DNA of 64,000 nucleotides from Diplolepis rosae (Eukaryota > Arthropoda > Insecta > Hymenoptera > Diplolepididae): contig JAPYXD010000752.1 in NCBI GenBank assembly GCA_030998225.1, positions 17,066,501-17,130,500 of the forward strand. The letters run 5' to 3'. Of this stretch, positions 10,011 through 21,845 are shown piece after piece (the first letter of the stretch is position 1; the number at the start of each line of letters is the position of its first letter). Position numbers and translations under genes: made by a program. The notes under the pieces are model-generated. The model worked only from the letters and a program-made list of their open reading frames with translations. It was not told where the DNA came from and searched no databases.

Positions 10011-12098
10011 TGTGGCCATGTGGAAATTTTGAGTTTTACTAATTTCTTTGCAAAAAACACTGCAAAAAATACTTTTGATTATACTGCTGCATCACATCTG
10101 AATGTATGAAATACATTTTTTTGAACCAACTATTTATTGTTATTAAACGAAAACCTTTTAAATTTTACTATTTGTAGAAATAGACAATAAGAAGAGGCCA
10201 TATCTGGGCCAGATAGGGCTCCTAATTTTCAGACCCAGAACTGGGCCCGATCAGGTTGGGCGTTTCTTTACTAGTCTGGCGCTAGACAGATTACCCTATC
10301 GGGGCCACATTTTTCCCGATTGGAGCCCCACCAAAATTTCTGCACGGGTTCATAAAACGTGAAGATTTATTGGAAAAAAGAGGATATCAATTTTGACACA
10401 AATGTATTATCTTCTCATGTGTGAAGAATGTGTAATTATCTACTTCACTGATATGCTGAATATAAAGCTTATTAAATTGTTTGAAAATGATATTTCGTGT
10501 AGTAGTGATTTCATAATTCAACTATTTTCCTTCAGTTTCCCTGAATTGTGATATTCTGAGTCTTGGATGGTCTTGGACTACTAAAGGATCCTGACTATTT
10601 GGAACACGTACTCACCTCCGTTCACTGTATGTATAGACGTGTCCCGGGGATATTTCCTCATTCTCTTTGCTGATGAGATATGAGAGGTTGAACATTCTAG
10701 TTACTGCCAGGGGCACGTGTTAGATCGAATCTCTAGGGTAATTTAAATTCACGCGTACTGGGGTCTACTGGATTGAAAATAAGACATTACAAATTCAAAT
10801 CAACAGTTTAAAATTTCAAATAAATTGGAATGAAAGTTATCAACTATTACAAGGATATTTTTCTCCAAGGTCTTGACCTTATCCTCGAATTAGATACGAG
10901 CTCAAGTTCAAACTCAGCTCTAACTTTTTTGGAAATGTAGCACCAATTTTTCATTTCCTGAGTAGAGAGAAATAATTCCTTGTCTTATTGTTAGGAATTT
11001 TCAAGTTTTATTTCGTGTTTCATTCATTTTTCAGGAATCACTTTCCATATTTTCTTCCTTGCTTATATCCACTTTATCAACTTTATTTTCTTCTGCCTTT
11101 TTCTCTTTTCATTTTTTTCTTTTCTCCTTGGCTTGACTTGTCCATATTTCTTCATAAGTTTTCTAATTGACATTTCCTTGTTTCGTTTCCCCAATTCTCA
11201 TCCGTCCTTCGCTTGTTACATTTTCATTTCCTGATTTACTCCTACTAATTTCTCTTTCATCTTTTCCTAATTTTCAGCTTATTTTCTGCTTTATGCATTT
11301 AAATTTTCCCATGTTCAACTCCGTGTTTCGATTCTGTATTATTATTAAATTAGAGAGAGAGATAGAGAGGAAATCCATATAATTTAAGAAATTATCATTC
11401 TGAGACAAATCGGGTAACTGGAAAAAACTCAAAACCGGGAATTGCATGTACATTGAAGGAAGTGAACAATTAATTTCAGAATTGTTTTAGAGTAATAACG
11501 AATGTGTGATCTGGCGAAATAGGGTACTTTGAGGTACCTCAAGTTATTAAAAGATATCAAATTCAGTCGAAAGGTCCTTTATTAATTATTTTTATTTCGG
11601 CTTTGAGATATAAAGTTTTTCAGATTAAAAAAAAATGGTTTAACACCAATATTACCTTAAGCAAACCCTAATTAATTCGATGAGTAAAAGCTTGGAGAGG
11701 AAGATAGCTTATCAGAAAATCATCTAACAGCTAATAAAGCTTCCGGCATTTTCACCTGATTAGCCTCAAATGTTAACTGAATTTCCTTGCGTGTGATTGT
11801 TTAAATCAAATCATCGATTATATTTTTCAGATCACTTTATTTTTAAATTGGAATATTTCCTTTTCTATGATTAGTATTTTGCTGTAATTTAAGTGACTTC
11901 GGATTTTCAAAAAGTGACTAAAAACACCATTTCCTTTGATCAGGTAACCTTCTTAAAAATTAAGTTATACATGTTATGTTTTGATTTACCTGCAATTAAT
12001 TTTGAATGCTTCAGATATTGAGTTATATTGTTTAGTAACCCTATGGACTCTCTTGTTACATAAAACTTTCTGGCATCTCTGATTTTGAATTTGTATTT
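10011..12098. other. no gene seen; GC-rich patch and pyrimidine-rich tract
   Basis: A patch at 10,190-10,345 is unusually rich in GGGCC and GGGGCTCC motifs in partly inverted arrangement and may be a MITE, but I could not define its ends. A pyrimidine-rich tract runs from about 10,988 to 11,300. The frames across it have no recognisable domain. Confidence 0.4.
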
Positions 12099-13057
12099 AA
12101 CCCTAGAACGATCCACTGGGGTTCCACGACACCCCAGTCAAAGTTCACGGCACGCTCCTGACTAAGTGTAGTTGCACTTTGGTCTAGGACCTTAACCATA
12201 ATTCACTTTCACTATTCGTCATTCCACAGTGGGTCCACTCATATAGGAGAAAAGGGGAACGAATTATAATGTTTGCTATCAACAAGTGGTGGCACTATTG
12301 TCGCTACCGATGTTATTTTTAAGCTGTTGTAACCATAGCAACCATATCATTGCCAGTTGAAATAATACAGCCGATGCTCATTTTACTCAACTACCGTTCA
12401 AAGCACCTCAAGCGTCGGTGATATATTTATACATTTCAGTTTAACCCACTGATGCATTGTGATGCCCTGTCGTCAACAACGTTTTACTCAACTCCTTACT
12501 ATTTCCTATGTAACGCTTATTGATATTCACTTTGGGTGAAATTAGGTATTTATCAAATTCATTTTACCCGACCAGGATTTAATGAATGTTCAAATGTCCT
12601 TAAGTCCCAAGTTTAATCGACAGAGTTGAGTAAAATTACTTCAACTATTTTTCTCCATGTAAAAGTACAGTATTTAACTGTTCATTGTGATTCATATTTT
12701 AAAATTCTTGTATTTTTATTCTTTCACAAATTATTTTCAACTTTTAATCATTTAAATTTATTAAATGGATTTCATACAATATATTTTAAAATTTTCCGCT
12801 CTTTAGAATACATCGGGTTGGGGGGACGGGGATTTCGTTTGCATTGATATTAGTTCTTGCTATCAAAACTTGGTGGCGCTGATGCTCGTTTTCACTTTTT
12901 TAAGTACCCTCCTAAAATACATGGTAGTGGCCGCACTGTGCGTCATTCGGTCTAGGTCAATGAACGAGCGCATTAGTGTTTTCTGTGATTCTTGTGCGAA
13001 AGTGTATATCGTGTGGGGTTACGCTGCACCCCAGTGGACAGTTTACGTCCGAGAATT
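12096..13057. mobile_element. piggyBac-like non-autonomous element (right end degenerate)
   Basis: The left end reads TTAA then CCCTAGAACGATCCACTGGG, a typical piggyBac-type terminus with a TTAA target. About 920 bp downstream the inverse of its subterminal motif appears: ACCCCAGTGGACAG followed by TTTACGTCCGAG at about 13,027-13,053, with AATT where TTAA is expected. No transposase is encoded between them. The left end is convincing. The right end is diverged and could belong to a related copy. Confidence 0.5.
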
Positions 13058-13116
13058 GTCTCGGTAAGTAAATTTCAGTTTTTTTGTTAAATGAGGAGAA
13101 TAATTATGTTTAATAC

Positions 13117-13803
13117 AATGCAATGGTCAAAAGCATATGCATGTACGCGGTAGAAATATGGGGCCTAGAAGAAAGGAAAGAAATCGAAAGTATACAAGAA
13201 AGGTATCTGAAGAATATTCTAGGATTAGAGAGATGCACACCAGGCTACCTGGGAAGATAGACAAAAACATAAAGGATTATGGTAGAGGCAGGTGAGAGAG
13301 TAATTAAATACAGGGGAAAAATAAAAAGATCAGAAAATGTGATACTCAGACAATGTAGGAGAGAGACACTGAGAAAAAAATGCTATCGAATCTATTTTCA
13401 AGAGAAAAAAAGGGAGAGGAACTAAAGACAATAACAAGATTTCGACTAGGAAATGAATGAAAAGCAAGCAGATACTGGATGGAAGAAGAAAAAAAGTCAT
13501 ATAGATTATGCGAGACAGAAAGAGAGACAAGGAATCCATGTAATGAAAGAATGTAACTACTCAGGAATAGATAAAAGAATTGAGGACGTAATGAGTGAAG
13601 AGGGACAAAGGATTCAATGGATGAAAAGAGTAAAAAAGAAACTGAAAGGAAACGGATAGAGGGGGAGAAGAAGGAAGAAAGTGTAAGATAAGGACGCGCA
13701 AATAATGTAAAATAATGTATATATAAAAGTTGTAAAAAGCGTCGGCAAACGCACTCCATGTATCCCAAACGGGAAGCATTATCTCAATAAAAAAATAAAA
13801 CAA
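13117..13803 (+). pseudogene. LINE ORF2 tail and 3' UTR, 5'-truncated
   Basis: The plus-strand frames read MYAVEIWGLEERKEIESIQE, then RYLKNILGLERCTPGY, characteristic of the C-terminal region downstream of the reverse transcriptase in a LINE family common in hymenopteran genomes (recalled, clade not asserted). A TAG follows within the same exon and the later part continues in other frames, so it is not functional. The copy starts abruptly near 13,117 and ends near 13,803 with an A-rich tail (AATAAAAAAATAAAAC). 5' truncation with an A-rich 3' end is what target-primed reverse transcription leaves. Long minus-strand frames here (up to 140 codons) are shadows. Confidence 0.75.
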
Positions 13804-14986
13804 TAGATGAGTGTCAATAAATTAAATTAACTCATCCATCAAGATATAATAAGACTTCTTTCTACTTCTCTTTACTAAATAAAATCTTATACATTATTTT
13901 CTAATTTCAAGATTTAGCTTTAAAGTGTTCTCAAAGTGAACTTTTAACTCACGGTCCTATACTGTATTTCCAAAAATACAATTCAAATAAAATTTGTTGT
14001 TTTCAATTCCATCACATATTAATGAAAATTATATAGCGCTATATATTTATTTTTGATATATATATATATAATTTTTAAAATAAAAAAATTAATAAATATA
14101 TGTTTTGGTAACCTGTCTTAAGCTTTATATACAAAATACGAGTGAAATGAATTATAAATTTAATATGAACATCTGATTCTTAAAAAAATTCATAGAATTA
14201 TGATGAGAGGTAAGGTTATGCTTTTTTCGGTCATAATCACTGCACCTGCTGGAAGTAAAATGATTGAAACCTTATGTGTTTTAATCCGTCAACTATCAAC
14301 AGTTATACTTTTCAGTACTCCTTATCTACTCTCTAATCTTTCTATCAACCCCAATCATTATCTTATGCCCTAATTTTCCTAAATCATGTCAGTCGATTAT
14401 GTCGATCATTAGAAGTGTGTATCACTCACCGTGATAAGAGAACTTTACTATATCGACCTTACAAACCGGTGATATAGAATTAACTTAACGTCCTTTTAGA
14501 CACGATAAAATTATCAATAAAGTTTTACAACTTGAAAAATATTCTCTGTGAATAATTTTATTCGTTATAGATATATGTGTTTCAGTTATTGTGTATTCAT
14601 TTATATGTATTTTTATCCATTTCTATACTTAAGTACAGCGAATATTACGAAATAATGTAAAACAATATGAAGAACTAATTTTTTTTTTTAATTTATTGGT
14701 AACCTGTCCTAAGCGTTACACGCAAAATCCAAGTCAGTATATTTAGGAGCCCCTTCAATTCTCCCATGAATCCGGCACTGCAGATTGTACTTAACCGCAT
14801 CATCTGCCGATAGTTTTACAAACGGAATTTTCCCAAAAAAATTTCTTCCAGCATTACCTTTACTTTCCAATATTTAAATTTCATCCCTCATAAAAAGTGC
14901 ACCGAGAAATAGATTCTAAACGTGTGAACGAATACAGAGTCCCAGAAGTGTTAACGAAAAAGTTAAGTTTTAAGTATTTTTTACAA
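13804..14986. other. no gene seen
   Basis: AT-rich DNA with a short TA run near 14,055. A TAACCTGTC(T/C)TAAGC motif occurs twice, at about 14,109 and 14,699, suggesting a diverged duplicated repeat. Nothing else supported. Confidence 0.4.
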
Positions 14987-15465
14987 TTAAGGGGGTATTG
15001 TAGTCTAGAAAGTTGAAAAAATTGAAAATTTTTTTTTTCATATTCCAATAGTTTAGATATTCAAGAATATCTCCTTAAAAGGATTTGACGAAATGTAAGT
15101 TATATGTACTGTTTATCAGTTATACCACCTGAAACTAACTTAAAAACTTTAAACGCGTCTTTCTCTAAACTATTGTACTTTTGTCGAAACGTTTGTCACA
15201 TTTAAAATTCTAATCGACCGATTTTCTTGACATTTGGCACTAATTTTCGTTATATATCCCTCTTTGGTACGAACCAACAAAAAATCAAAATTGTTAATTT
15301 CTTCTATTTCAAAAAAATTCGAAACCGTTAACAAACAACTGAAAAAAATCTACCTCTTTTCTGAGTAGCTGCTATTTTGCAGGAAATTTTTTTTTTCATT
15401 TTGCCTGGTTCCTACCATAATCATATTTGCACTGATGAAGAATTTACCTTTTTTTCCTTTTTCAG
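14987..15465 (+). mobile_element. TTAA element with the shared core, right end missing
   Basis: It starts TTAA then GGGGGTATTGTAGTC at 14,991 and contains TTTAAACGCGTCTTTCTCTA at 15,148, the core motif also found in the TTAA elements at 18.8, 37.0 and 45.6 kb. I do not find the expected inverted right end before or after the deleted mariner that follows, so the copy is truncated. Confidence 0.55.
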
Positions 15466-15599
15466 ATGATCAGAAGGGTGGGAATCGTGACAAGATGGAC
15501 ACGATCTTTTTTTTCCCCCTCTACTACAACCACTGTCCTCTGTACTGACGTGGAGTTCAAGCGCGTTCTGTCATTTAGTTTGTTCACAATGCTCGATGT

Positions 15600-16180
15600 C
15601 AGTTTATCTCAAGTGTGTTTCGCGATTTCGCTCTGGTCGGCCATCAACATCTTCAACTGAAGTTAACATCACTCAAGTGAAGGAGATAGAGACTGAAAAT
15701 CGTCATTTAAGTTTGAGAGAGATAGCCGCTGAACTTTCTGTGTCACACGAATCAATTCGTACCATTTTAAACGAGTGTTTGGGGATGAAACGCGTTGCTG
15801 CTCGACTAGTTCCGAAAGACCATCTCACAAGGCTATCATTGTGAAAGAATTTCTGGCCAAAAACGTTAACGAATATCATCGAAAAACCACCGTATTCACC
15901 TGATATGGTTCCAGACGACTTTTTTCTCTTTTCAAAACTCAAATTACTACTTCAACGCACCCGTTTTCAGTCGATAGAAGACATAAAAGAGAATTCGCGG
16001 CAAGAACTGAAGTCGATTTCAGAAAATGCGTTTAAAAAGTGTTTTGATTGGATTATTCGTTGGCATAAGTGTATTATTTCAGGAGGGGCCTACTTTGAAG
16101 GCGATAAAATAAATTTGTATAATTAATAAATAGTTTGTGTTTTATTGACCAATTCCTGGCACTTTTTGACACAATGTATT
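15600..16180 (+). pseudogene. mariner transposase with large internal deletion
   Basis: The piece RSGRPSTSSTEVN...LSLREIAAELSVSHESI up to RVAARLVPKD (15,626-15,818) is the second half of a mariner DNA-binding domain. It is joined directly to KEFLAKN...TNIIEKPPYSPD (from about 15,835), the end of the catalytic domain, then to the intact C-terminus (WIIRWHKCIISGGAYFEGDK) and a stop at 16,124. The first helix-turn-helix and the catalytic region holding the first and second aspartates are gone, roughly 400 bp. Two small frameshifts lie between 15,820 and 15,890. The third aspartate survives in VPDDFFLF. The sequence after the stop resembles the usual 3' end of this family, ending near 16,175. Confidence 0.85.
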
Positions 16181-16234
16181 TGATATATTCTTAAAAAGAT
16201 CACGGAGCTTCAAATTTAAAATTCAAAATTTAAA

Positions 16235-17365
16235 AGGGTAAAAGGTTTTATGCTGTTATAGAAGATTGTAAAAATGAAGATGAAGCTGATACGACCTCTG
16301 CACCTCTAAGATATGGCAAAAAACAAGATCTTTATGGATGCATGGCTTTCGAACCTGCTCTTTCAGAGACTAAAAGCAAAGACTCAATAAATGGAGAAAA
16401 CTACTTTACTTGAACAATTTAACGAAGAAAAACCTGACATGAAAGCGATAAAAAAATTACCAGATGATACATATAGTATATCGTCTAGTAATTTTTTCAT
16501 CGTTTTCTCAAAGGGTTTGTATTAATAGAAGGGAAAGGCATGACTTAAATTTAGAAAATATTCTGAAAAGTCAATGGCCTCATCTGAAGGGGAAATCTTA
16601 CTTTTTAGCCCATGCTGATACACTTCTTGGGAAGAAAGCGCAAGAAGTGTGGAATAAAAACATTAAACTGAAAGTTTCAAAAATAGTTTCTTATTTCCGA
16701 AGCTATTGTGGATACTACCAAGGGAAGAAAAAAACTCCTGAAACAGTAAAGCAAATACGGAAACATTTGAGAGATGCTAGAAAGGCTGAACAAAATTTGA
16801 AGAGCAATAAACCTACAACTTTGGCTTTCCTGCCGCTTATTGCATGCCACTTCAAAGAAAATAATCATGCCACTTTTATCGTATAAGTATTCTAAAAATG
16901 TACTTTAAATAAAATCTACATTTTTTGAATATCCAAATGGTTAAATCGAATGAGCAACTATAGATGTTTTCTTCAATTATGAATACAAAGAAACAATTAT
17001 TTTTGTGATTAGGATCCAAACGCTTGAGATGAGGACGTAAAAAGTGTTAAGGACTCTTCCAGACCGATATTGGTTGCAAAAGGTAAATATTGAACAAAGC
17101 CATATACTTTCTTTTAAAACATACCACATTTTTAACGTATGCCATAATGTAATAATATATTTTAAATTTTTATTTCAGAGATGTCCCTTTCTGATTCGTG
17201 TTGCTACGCCGTTATCGTCGAAAAGCAAATCGTTCTAGAATTAAAATCCGTCTTGCAGGGTATTCTGCTCTTGATGATAACGTATTATGTATACGGATGT
17301 GCTATACTTATCTTAAAGAGCAAACATCTTCTTTAGAACTTGTTCAATGGTAAGTTTTACTATTG
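16235..17365 (+). pseudogene. frameshifted multi-exon gene relic, unrecognised family
   Basis: Three coding-like pieces in one direction. At 16,250-16,410 a frame reads ...TTSAPLRYGKKQDLYG... then shifts to LLEQFNEEKPDMKAIKKL. At about 16,520-16,886 a frame reads SQWPHLKGKSYFLAHADTLL and on through KKTPETVKQIRKHLRDARKA to a TAA. At 17,179 a polypyrimidine tract and TTTCAG precede an exon-like segment that ends CAATG|GTAAGT at about 17,352. These pieces look like remains of an insect-specific protein family that I recall with an N-terminal SAM domain, but I cannot name it. Stops and frame changes make it non-functional. The real splice structure is unknown. Confidence 0.4.
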
Positions 17366-17524
17366 TTGAAGCTTAAACCTTGAGGCATAATTTATAATAG
17401 TATTTCGTTCTGTCTAAAATTAACAATTGAGAGATTATCCTTTCTAAAGTTCTGTCGGTTTACTGGAATTCGAGCTACAAAGATTTTCCATGTTTATAGG
17501 ATCTTCAGGGGTTTTCCCAACATC

Positions 17525-17960
17525 TATATGTGACGTGATCTGAAGAAAGACTCCTAAGCGGCCAAACGTAAAGTTTAGAGAAGAAGCAGTAGAAGTGGCG
17601 ACGGGCCGATAGGACTCTTCCGATATTTCTCTCTCTTTCCATCGCACATACTTGTAGAGGTCTATTGTGTGTGTGAGTATATTCCCTTTCCCCTCTCCCC
17701 TACCATGATGAAGCCGAGCGTTCACGATCGCTGGAATAGCTCACAGTCTCAGCATTCGCGCATGTGTACGTGTCGAGAGAGAAGTCTCGAGTACTCTCCC
17801 GAACGACAATGTTTAAACGCTTGTACTGAACAAATTATTAATGATGGAATTTTTTTAACTATACCATCTTAAAGAGCATGTTCGAATCTACGTAAAACAT
17901 CAAGAATCAGAGAATCGATTTTTGGCCACTTAGGGGTCTCTTCAGATCGCGTCACATATA
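17525..17960. mobile_element. MITE with about 40-bp inverted repeats
   Basis: TATATGTGACGTGATCTGAA at 17,525 pairs in inverse with TTCAGATCGCGTCACATATA ending at 17,960, and the complementarity continues inward for about 40 bp (CCTAAGCGGCCAAA / TTTGGCCACTTAGG). The interior is richer in CpG than the surroundings. A TA duplication is possible. Confidence 0.7.
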
Positions 17961-18135
17961 TTGCTTCAGAATCTCATTTATTATAGGTTTTTCCCAGGTC
18001 GATATTTTTGCATAGATTGTAATTCCAAGTCGCTCAGCCTGTTTCGAACCATTTATGATATTCTTATTAGTAAGTATTATTTTTGACCATCCCCACCCTC
18101 ACTTCAATAACTGTAGCTACCTGGCTAAGAATCTC

Positions 18136-18747
18136 TACACGGAGAGAAATAACCAGTGCCGCGCACTTCAAGCAAATAAGTATTCAACACTTCGACCCGA
18201 TCAAGTGGTGAAATCATGAAGTTCAAATAAATGAAGCTTGTGATATTCATACTTGACACATTCGATATTGTCCATGCACTAGATACACTGCGTTCACATG
18301 CGAATTATGTGAGCTTTAATATTTAGCCACAAAAATGACTTGTTGCAAACACTAGAGAGCTTGAGTTTCACGTGCGACGCACGTGAAATTGGCTAGTGTG
18401 ATATACTTGAATTCATGTATTTTACACGTGTCATTTCACTTGTTCTCAATGCTTGGTACCTTTCACCAGGGGGTTCCAACTCCGGCAAAATCATGCTAGA
18501 GTTTCTTCTCCCCGCTACTCTCTACCTCTCCCGCACGCCCCTCTCTTTTCAACGTATTCCTTTCGGTATTTTGCTCCCACCACTCGGATAAGGTGCAGGT
18601 GCAGTGCGGTGGTGGGACGGTGGAGTAAGGTGGGAGTAGCTAGTTCATCGGGAGGGCGCCACTAAAATTTCATGTTACACGGAGTCTTATGAGAGTTGGA
18701 ACCCCCCGCCTTTCACGTGCGCGACACTAGTTATTTCTCTCCGTGTA
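18136..18747. mobile_element. CACGG-ended MITE with a nested hAT element
   Basis: TA then CACGGAGAGAAATAAC at 18,138 is matched in inverse by GTTATTTCTCTCCGTG then TA at 18,746. The TA at each end is the probable 2-bp target duplication. The element is about 610 bp, of which 242 bp are a later hAT insertion (18,467-18,708). An 18-bp palindrome TTTCACGTGCGACGCACGTG lies near 18,366. Confidence 0.75.
18459..18716. mobile_element. hAT MITE nested in the CACGG element
   Basis: CAGGGGGTTCCAAC (from 18,467) is matched by GTTGGAACCCCCCG (to 18,708), with the final CTG changed to CCG. The flanks are the identical 8-mer CCTTTCAC at 18,459-18,466 and 18,709-18,716. CAG ends with an 8-bp duplication identify a hAT-type insertion, here 242 bp with no coding capacity. 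A 70-codon frame across it is not a gene. Confidence 0.85.
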
Positions 18748-18780
18748 GTAGAACCTAGTTTAAGTTTTTCTGCTGACTAC

Positions 18781-19379
18781 TTAAGGGGCTATACCAGTGT
18801 GACACTTTCAAAAAATTGATTTTTTTTTTGGCTTATTCGACAGTTTGCACTTTTAAGAATATTTTGTGAAAATTTCAAAGTCGTATCTGTAATATTTTTT
18901 GAATGGCAGTCTTTCAAAGAGGAACCGCTCACTAGCGTAATTATATATTTTTATCTTACTAAAATCGATAGGTAAATCTTTAAACGCGTTTTTCTTAAAA
19001 TGAGATTTTTCCAATTTGCAGCCATTCTAACTCGAAGACTAATTATCCGATTGACTTTAAATTTTAACTGACTACTCTTGACTATATTTGCCATACAGTG
19101 AACTAGGATATTTTTAATCGGATGAAAATTGAAATTTTAGCAGATAAAAAACCGACCGGAATCGTGGCCGCAGTGGGGGAACTTTTTTTTCGCGTTTCCG
19201 AAGACAGCGCATAACTCGCTTAATTTTCAATATTTTTTAATTAAAATTAAATGTAATAATCATCAAATATAGCTAAATACATTGTTAATTTTCAGAAATA
19301 TTTAGTTTAATAGTTTTCTTTAAAAAAATTCCCAAAAACCACTTAATTTTTAAGCTCTCACACTGGTATAGCCCCTTAA
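18781..19379. mobile_element. TTAA MITE with the shared core
   Basis: TTAA (18,781-18,784), GGGGCTATACCAGTGTGA, ... TCACACTGGTATAGCCCC, TTAA (19,376-19,379). The 591-bp element carries TTTAAACGCGTTTTTCTTAA at 18,979. TTAA duplication places it with piggyBac-type elements; no transposase is encoded. Confidence 0.85.
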
Positions 19380-20117
19380 GAGAGATGTACCAGGTACGGG
19401 ACGGGTTTTGTTTTTCGGCCATAACTTTTAACTGAGTAAATATTTTGAGTTCATATAAAGATCAAATTAAAGCTAATGTATTTTCGCAACTTTTATCTGC
19501 AGATGTTATATTGATATCATACACAGAAAAAAAATTATGACCAATTTCGAAAAGTGATGTTTTTGGGACCAAAAAATTTTTGGCACCAGGTAAAGGGACA
19601 CCTAGAAAAATGGGAAAATATGAAGTAAAAACACCGTAAATAAAGAAAATGTCAATTTTTATTAATTCTGAAAGATTTCAGTGGCAAAAAGGAATATAAA
19701 AAATGGTGTTTTTTCATTATTTCAATCTAATTGACAAATGGACAAAACCAATTCAAAATATCAATTTAATTATTTAAAAACACTTTAGTTCGATAAAAAT
19801 GTCGACACAAGACAGTAAATATGCCAAAAATACATTTCATCATAAAATAGATGGAAAATACTAAAATATGCAAAACACTCACCTTGTTCTGTTGAATAAC
19901 TTGGAATAACGGCACTTTGAAAATAATTCGATAAAACTTTTTAAAATGATTTTCACACACGATGTCTTGAGCTAACACAAGGAATGCGAGTATTCACATC
20001 GGTGTTTTACCAAAAATTAGCTGCTGTCATTAGAAACATTTGACACTACTTCAATTGACTATATTGGTATTATAACATTGAAAGAATCAGCTGTCCCGCA
20101 ACTGGTACATCTCCCCT
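19380..20117. mobile_element. TIR element (GAGATGTACCAG ends)
   Basis: GAGATGTACCAGGTACGGGA at 19,382 is matched in inverse by GTCCCGCAACTGGTACATCT at 20,093-20,112. The element directly abuts the TTAA MITE on its left, so that MITE inserted at or next to its terminus. The interior is AT-rich, with a 70-codon chance frame on the minus strand. Confidence 0.65.
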
Positions 20118-20120
20118 ACT

Positions 20121-20321
20121 TACACTGAGAAAACAGTTTTGTCAAATCAACAAAAATATTTGGTTAGTATTTAGCTAACAAAAATCTTTTGTTGTGCCAA
20201 CAAAACATTTTGCTATATCAAACAAATTTTGTTGGTTAAACAAAATGTTTTGTTGGGACAACAAAATATTTTGTCAGGATAACAAAAAAAGTTTTGTTGG
20301 CTAAATTTTTTTCTCAGTGTA
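20121..20321. mobile_element. CACTG MITE built of TTTTGTTG/CAACAAAA units
   Basis: TA, CACTGAGAAAACAG ... TTTTTTTCTCAGTG, TA. The 200-bp element is filled with alternating AACAAAA and TTTTGTT motifs that can form several hairpins (for example GTTTTGTTGGGACAACAAAA). It shares ends and internal motif with the 1.36 kb element at 42,679-44,036. Confidence 0.75.
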
Positions 20322-20433
20322 ACGAAATATCCTGAACGAAGCAAGAACATAAGCGTAACTCCATCACTTCGCGTAGATACCATTATAATGCACCAAGTTT
20401 CATATAAATAAATATACATTATCGAAGGATCAC

Positions 20434-20720
20434 TATAGTCGCGTGTCAGATAGGATCCGTTGCCGACAGGTGTCTTCGTAGACAATTTTAAACTCTTATA
20501 TCGCAAATAAATTCAAAATTTTAAAGAATTTTAAATCTTTGTATGCAAAATAAGACGCCTTCGACTGCGCTGGGATTCGAGCCCAGGTATTTTGATTGAC
20601 AGAGCAGTCGACCGGAAATCGAAAGTTCTGGGATCGAATCCCAGCGCAGTTGAAAGCGTCTTTTTCTCCACAGAAAAATTTCAAATTCTTTTAAATTTAG
20701 CATCAATCCATAATTTGATT
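20434..20720. repeat. head-to-head pair of tRNA-derived SINE copies
   Basis: On the minus strand 20,434-20,595 and on the plus strand 20,598-20,720 the same sequence occurs: a tRNA-like half with a B box (GGGATCGAATCCC; GGGCTCGAATCCC in the other), then GCGCAGT(T/C)GAA(A/G)GCGTCTT and an A/T-rich body. The minus copy ends with a TATCTGACAC-type motif also found in the copy at 59.9 kb. The A-box half is weaker. No intact cloverleaf can be folded by eye, so this is not called a tRNA gene. Confidence 0.55.
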
Positions 20721-21845
20721 TTCAAATTATTTTCCATAAATATATGTATAAGTGAACGAAATAAACTTTTTAATTTATAGAGAAAATTCACTAAATTTCT
20801 ATTTTTAATTCACATTGAAATTATATAGGACATTTTCTTAAAGACATTTGGGAAAATTTCCTGAGGTCTTAAATATTCCCCAACTTGTATTGGGGAAAGT
20901 TCCACAATCGTTATTGAAAATTTCTACTTCTTTGAAAATATTCCCCAAAATATGATGGGAAATTTCCCCACTTTATATGAAATATTGCCTAAACTATGTG
21001 GGGGAAAGTTACACAATATGCTTAGGACTATGTATAATCATTAAAATCACTCGTTATATTACTTCTGACACTTCAATTAATAAGCAATAACTATTCTCAC
21101 AACTTTTCAGTTCTTACTTTAGATATTTTCTCCTCGTTTTTAAATATCATCTTAATGCGCCAGCTACATTCTTTACCGACAATTTGACTTTTTGGCCCTT
21201 CACTTTTTCCTCTAAACTTTTGGGTAAATTAATATCCGGGTTAAATAAACTTTTGCAGAAAATAAAATTTTACCACCAGAACAAAGATTGCTTGATCAAT
21301 TAATTAATTAATTATAGACATCCCAAAAAAGTCAAGAGGTAACGAAAATTTTTATACAAGTTTGTCATCTTTCTGAAATATTCTAGAAATTTCACGAATT
21401 GCAAAAAATATATATTAATTTCATTAAAAATTGTTTCCATTTTTTGCTATAATGTTTTATAAAGATAAGGTACAGTTGTTGTAGTAATAATTCGTCTATT
21501 TAATTTTACATTGCGATATGCCAATAGAATGATTGCAATTCACTTCTACGGGAGGTTCATCTAGAATAAGAAAAACACTATAAAATTGTCCTGGAGGGGC
21601 CAATGCACTCTGCAAGAGGACACTTTCTACTTCATTGATCTTCTGCCTGAAGTGCATAAGCATGATCTCCTTGAAGTCAAAGTTAGATTCTTTCATTATG
21701 AGGTGCAAATTTCACGTTCTCCCAAACATTTAATGATTTGTTTAACAAAATGGGGCGCATAGGAATATAAGAAGCGATGGGAACTTAATATTTGAATGAA
21801 ATTTATTTTCCATCGCTTCTAATTTTTTTTGCGTTCCTTAATAGC
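20721..21845. other. no gene seen
   Basis: AT-rich DNA with several GGGGAAA / TTTCCCC motifs in both orientations at 20,880-21,010. Nothing further supported. Confidence 0.4.

Noticed and set aside
13346..13803. 140-codon minus-strand frame rich in F, S and L
   Set aside because: It is the complement of the purine-rich LINE ORF2 tail, which has family motifs on the plus strand.
18453..18665. 70-codon plus-strand frame in a CpG-rich region
   Set aside because: It lies across the nested hAT MITE, starts with a non-ATG codon, and has no domain.
20598..20665. Possible functional tRNA gene at the SINE head
   Set aside because: The B box and part of an anticodon-like stem are visible, but the acceptor stem and D arm do not pair and the same sequence recurs with a SINE body.
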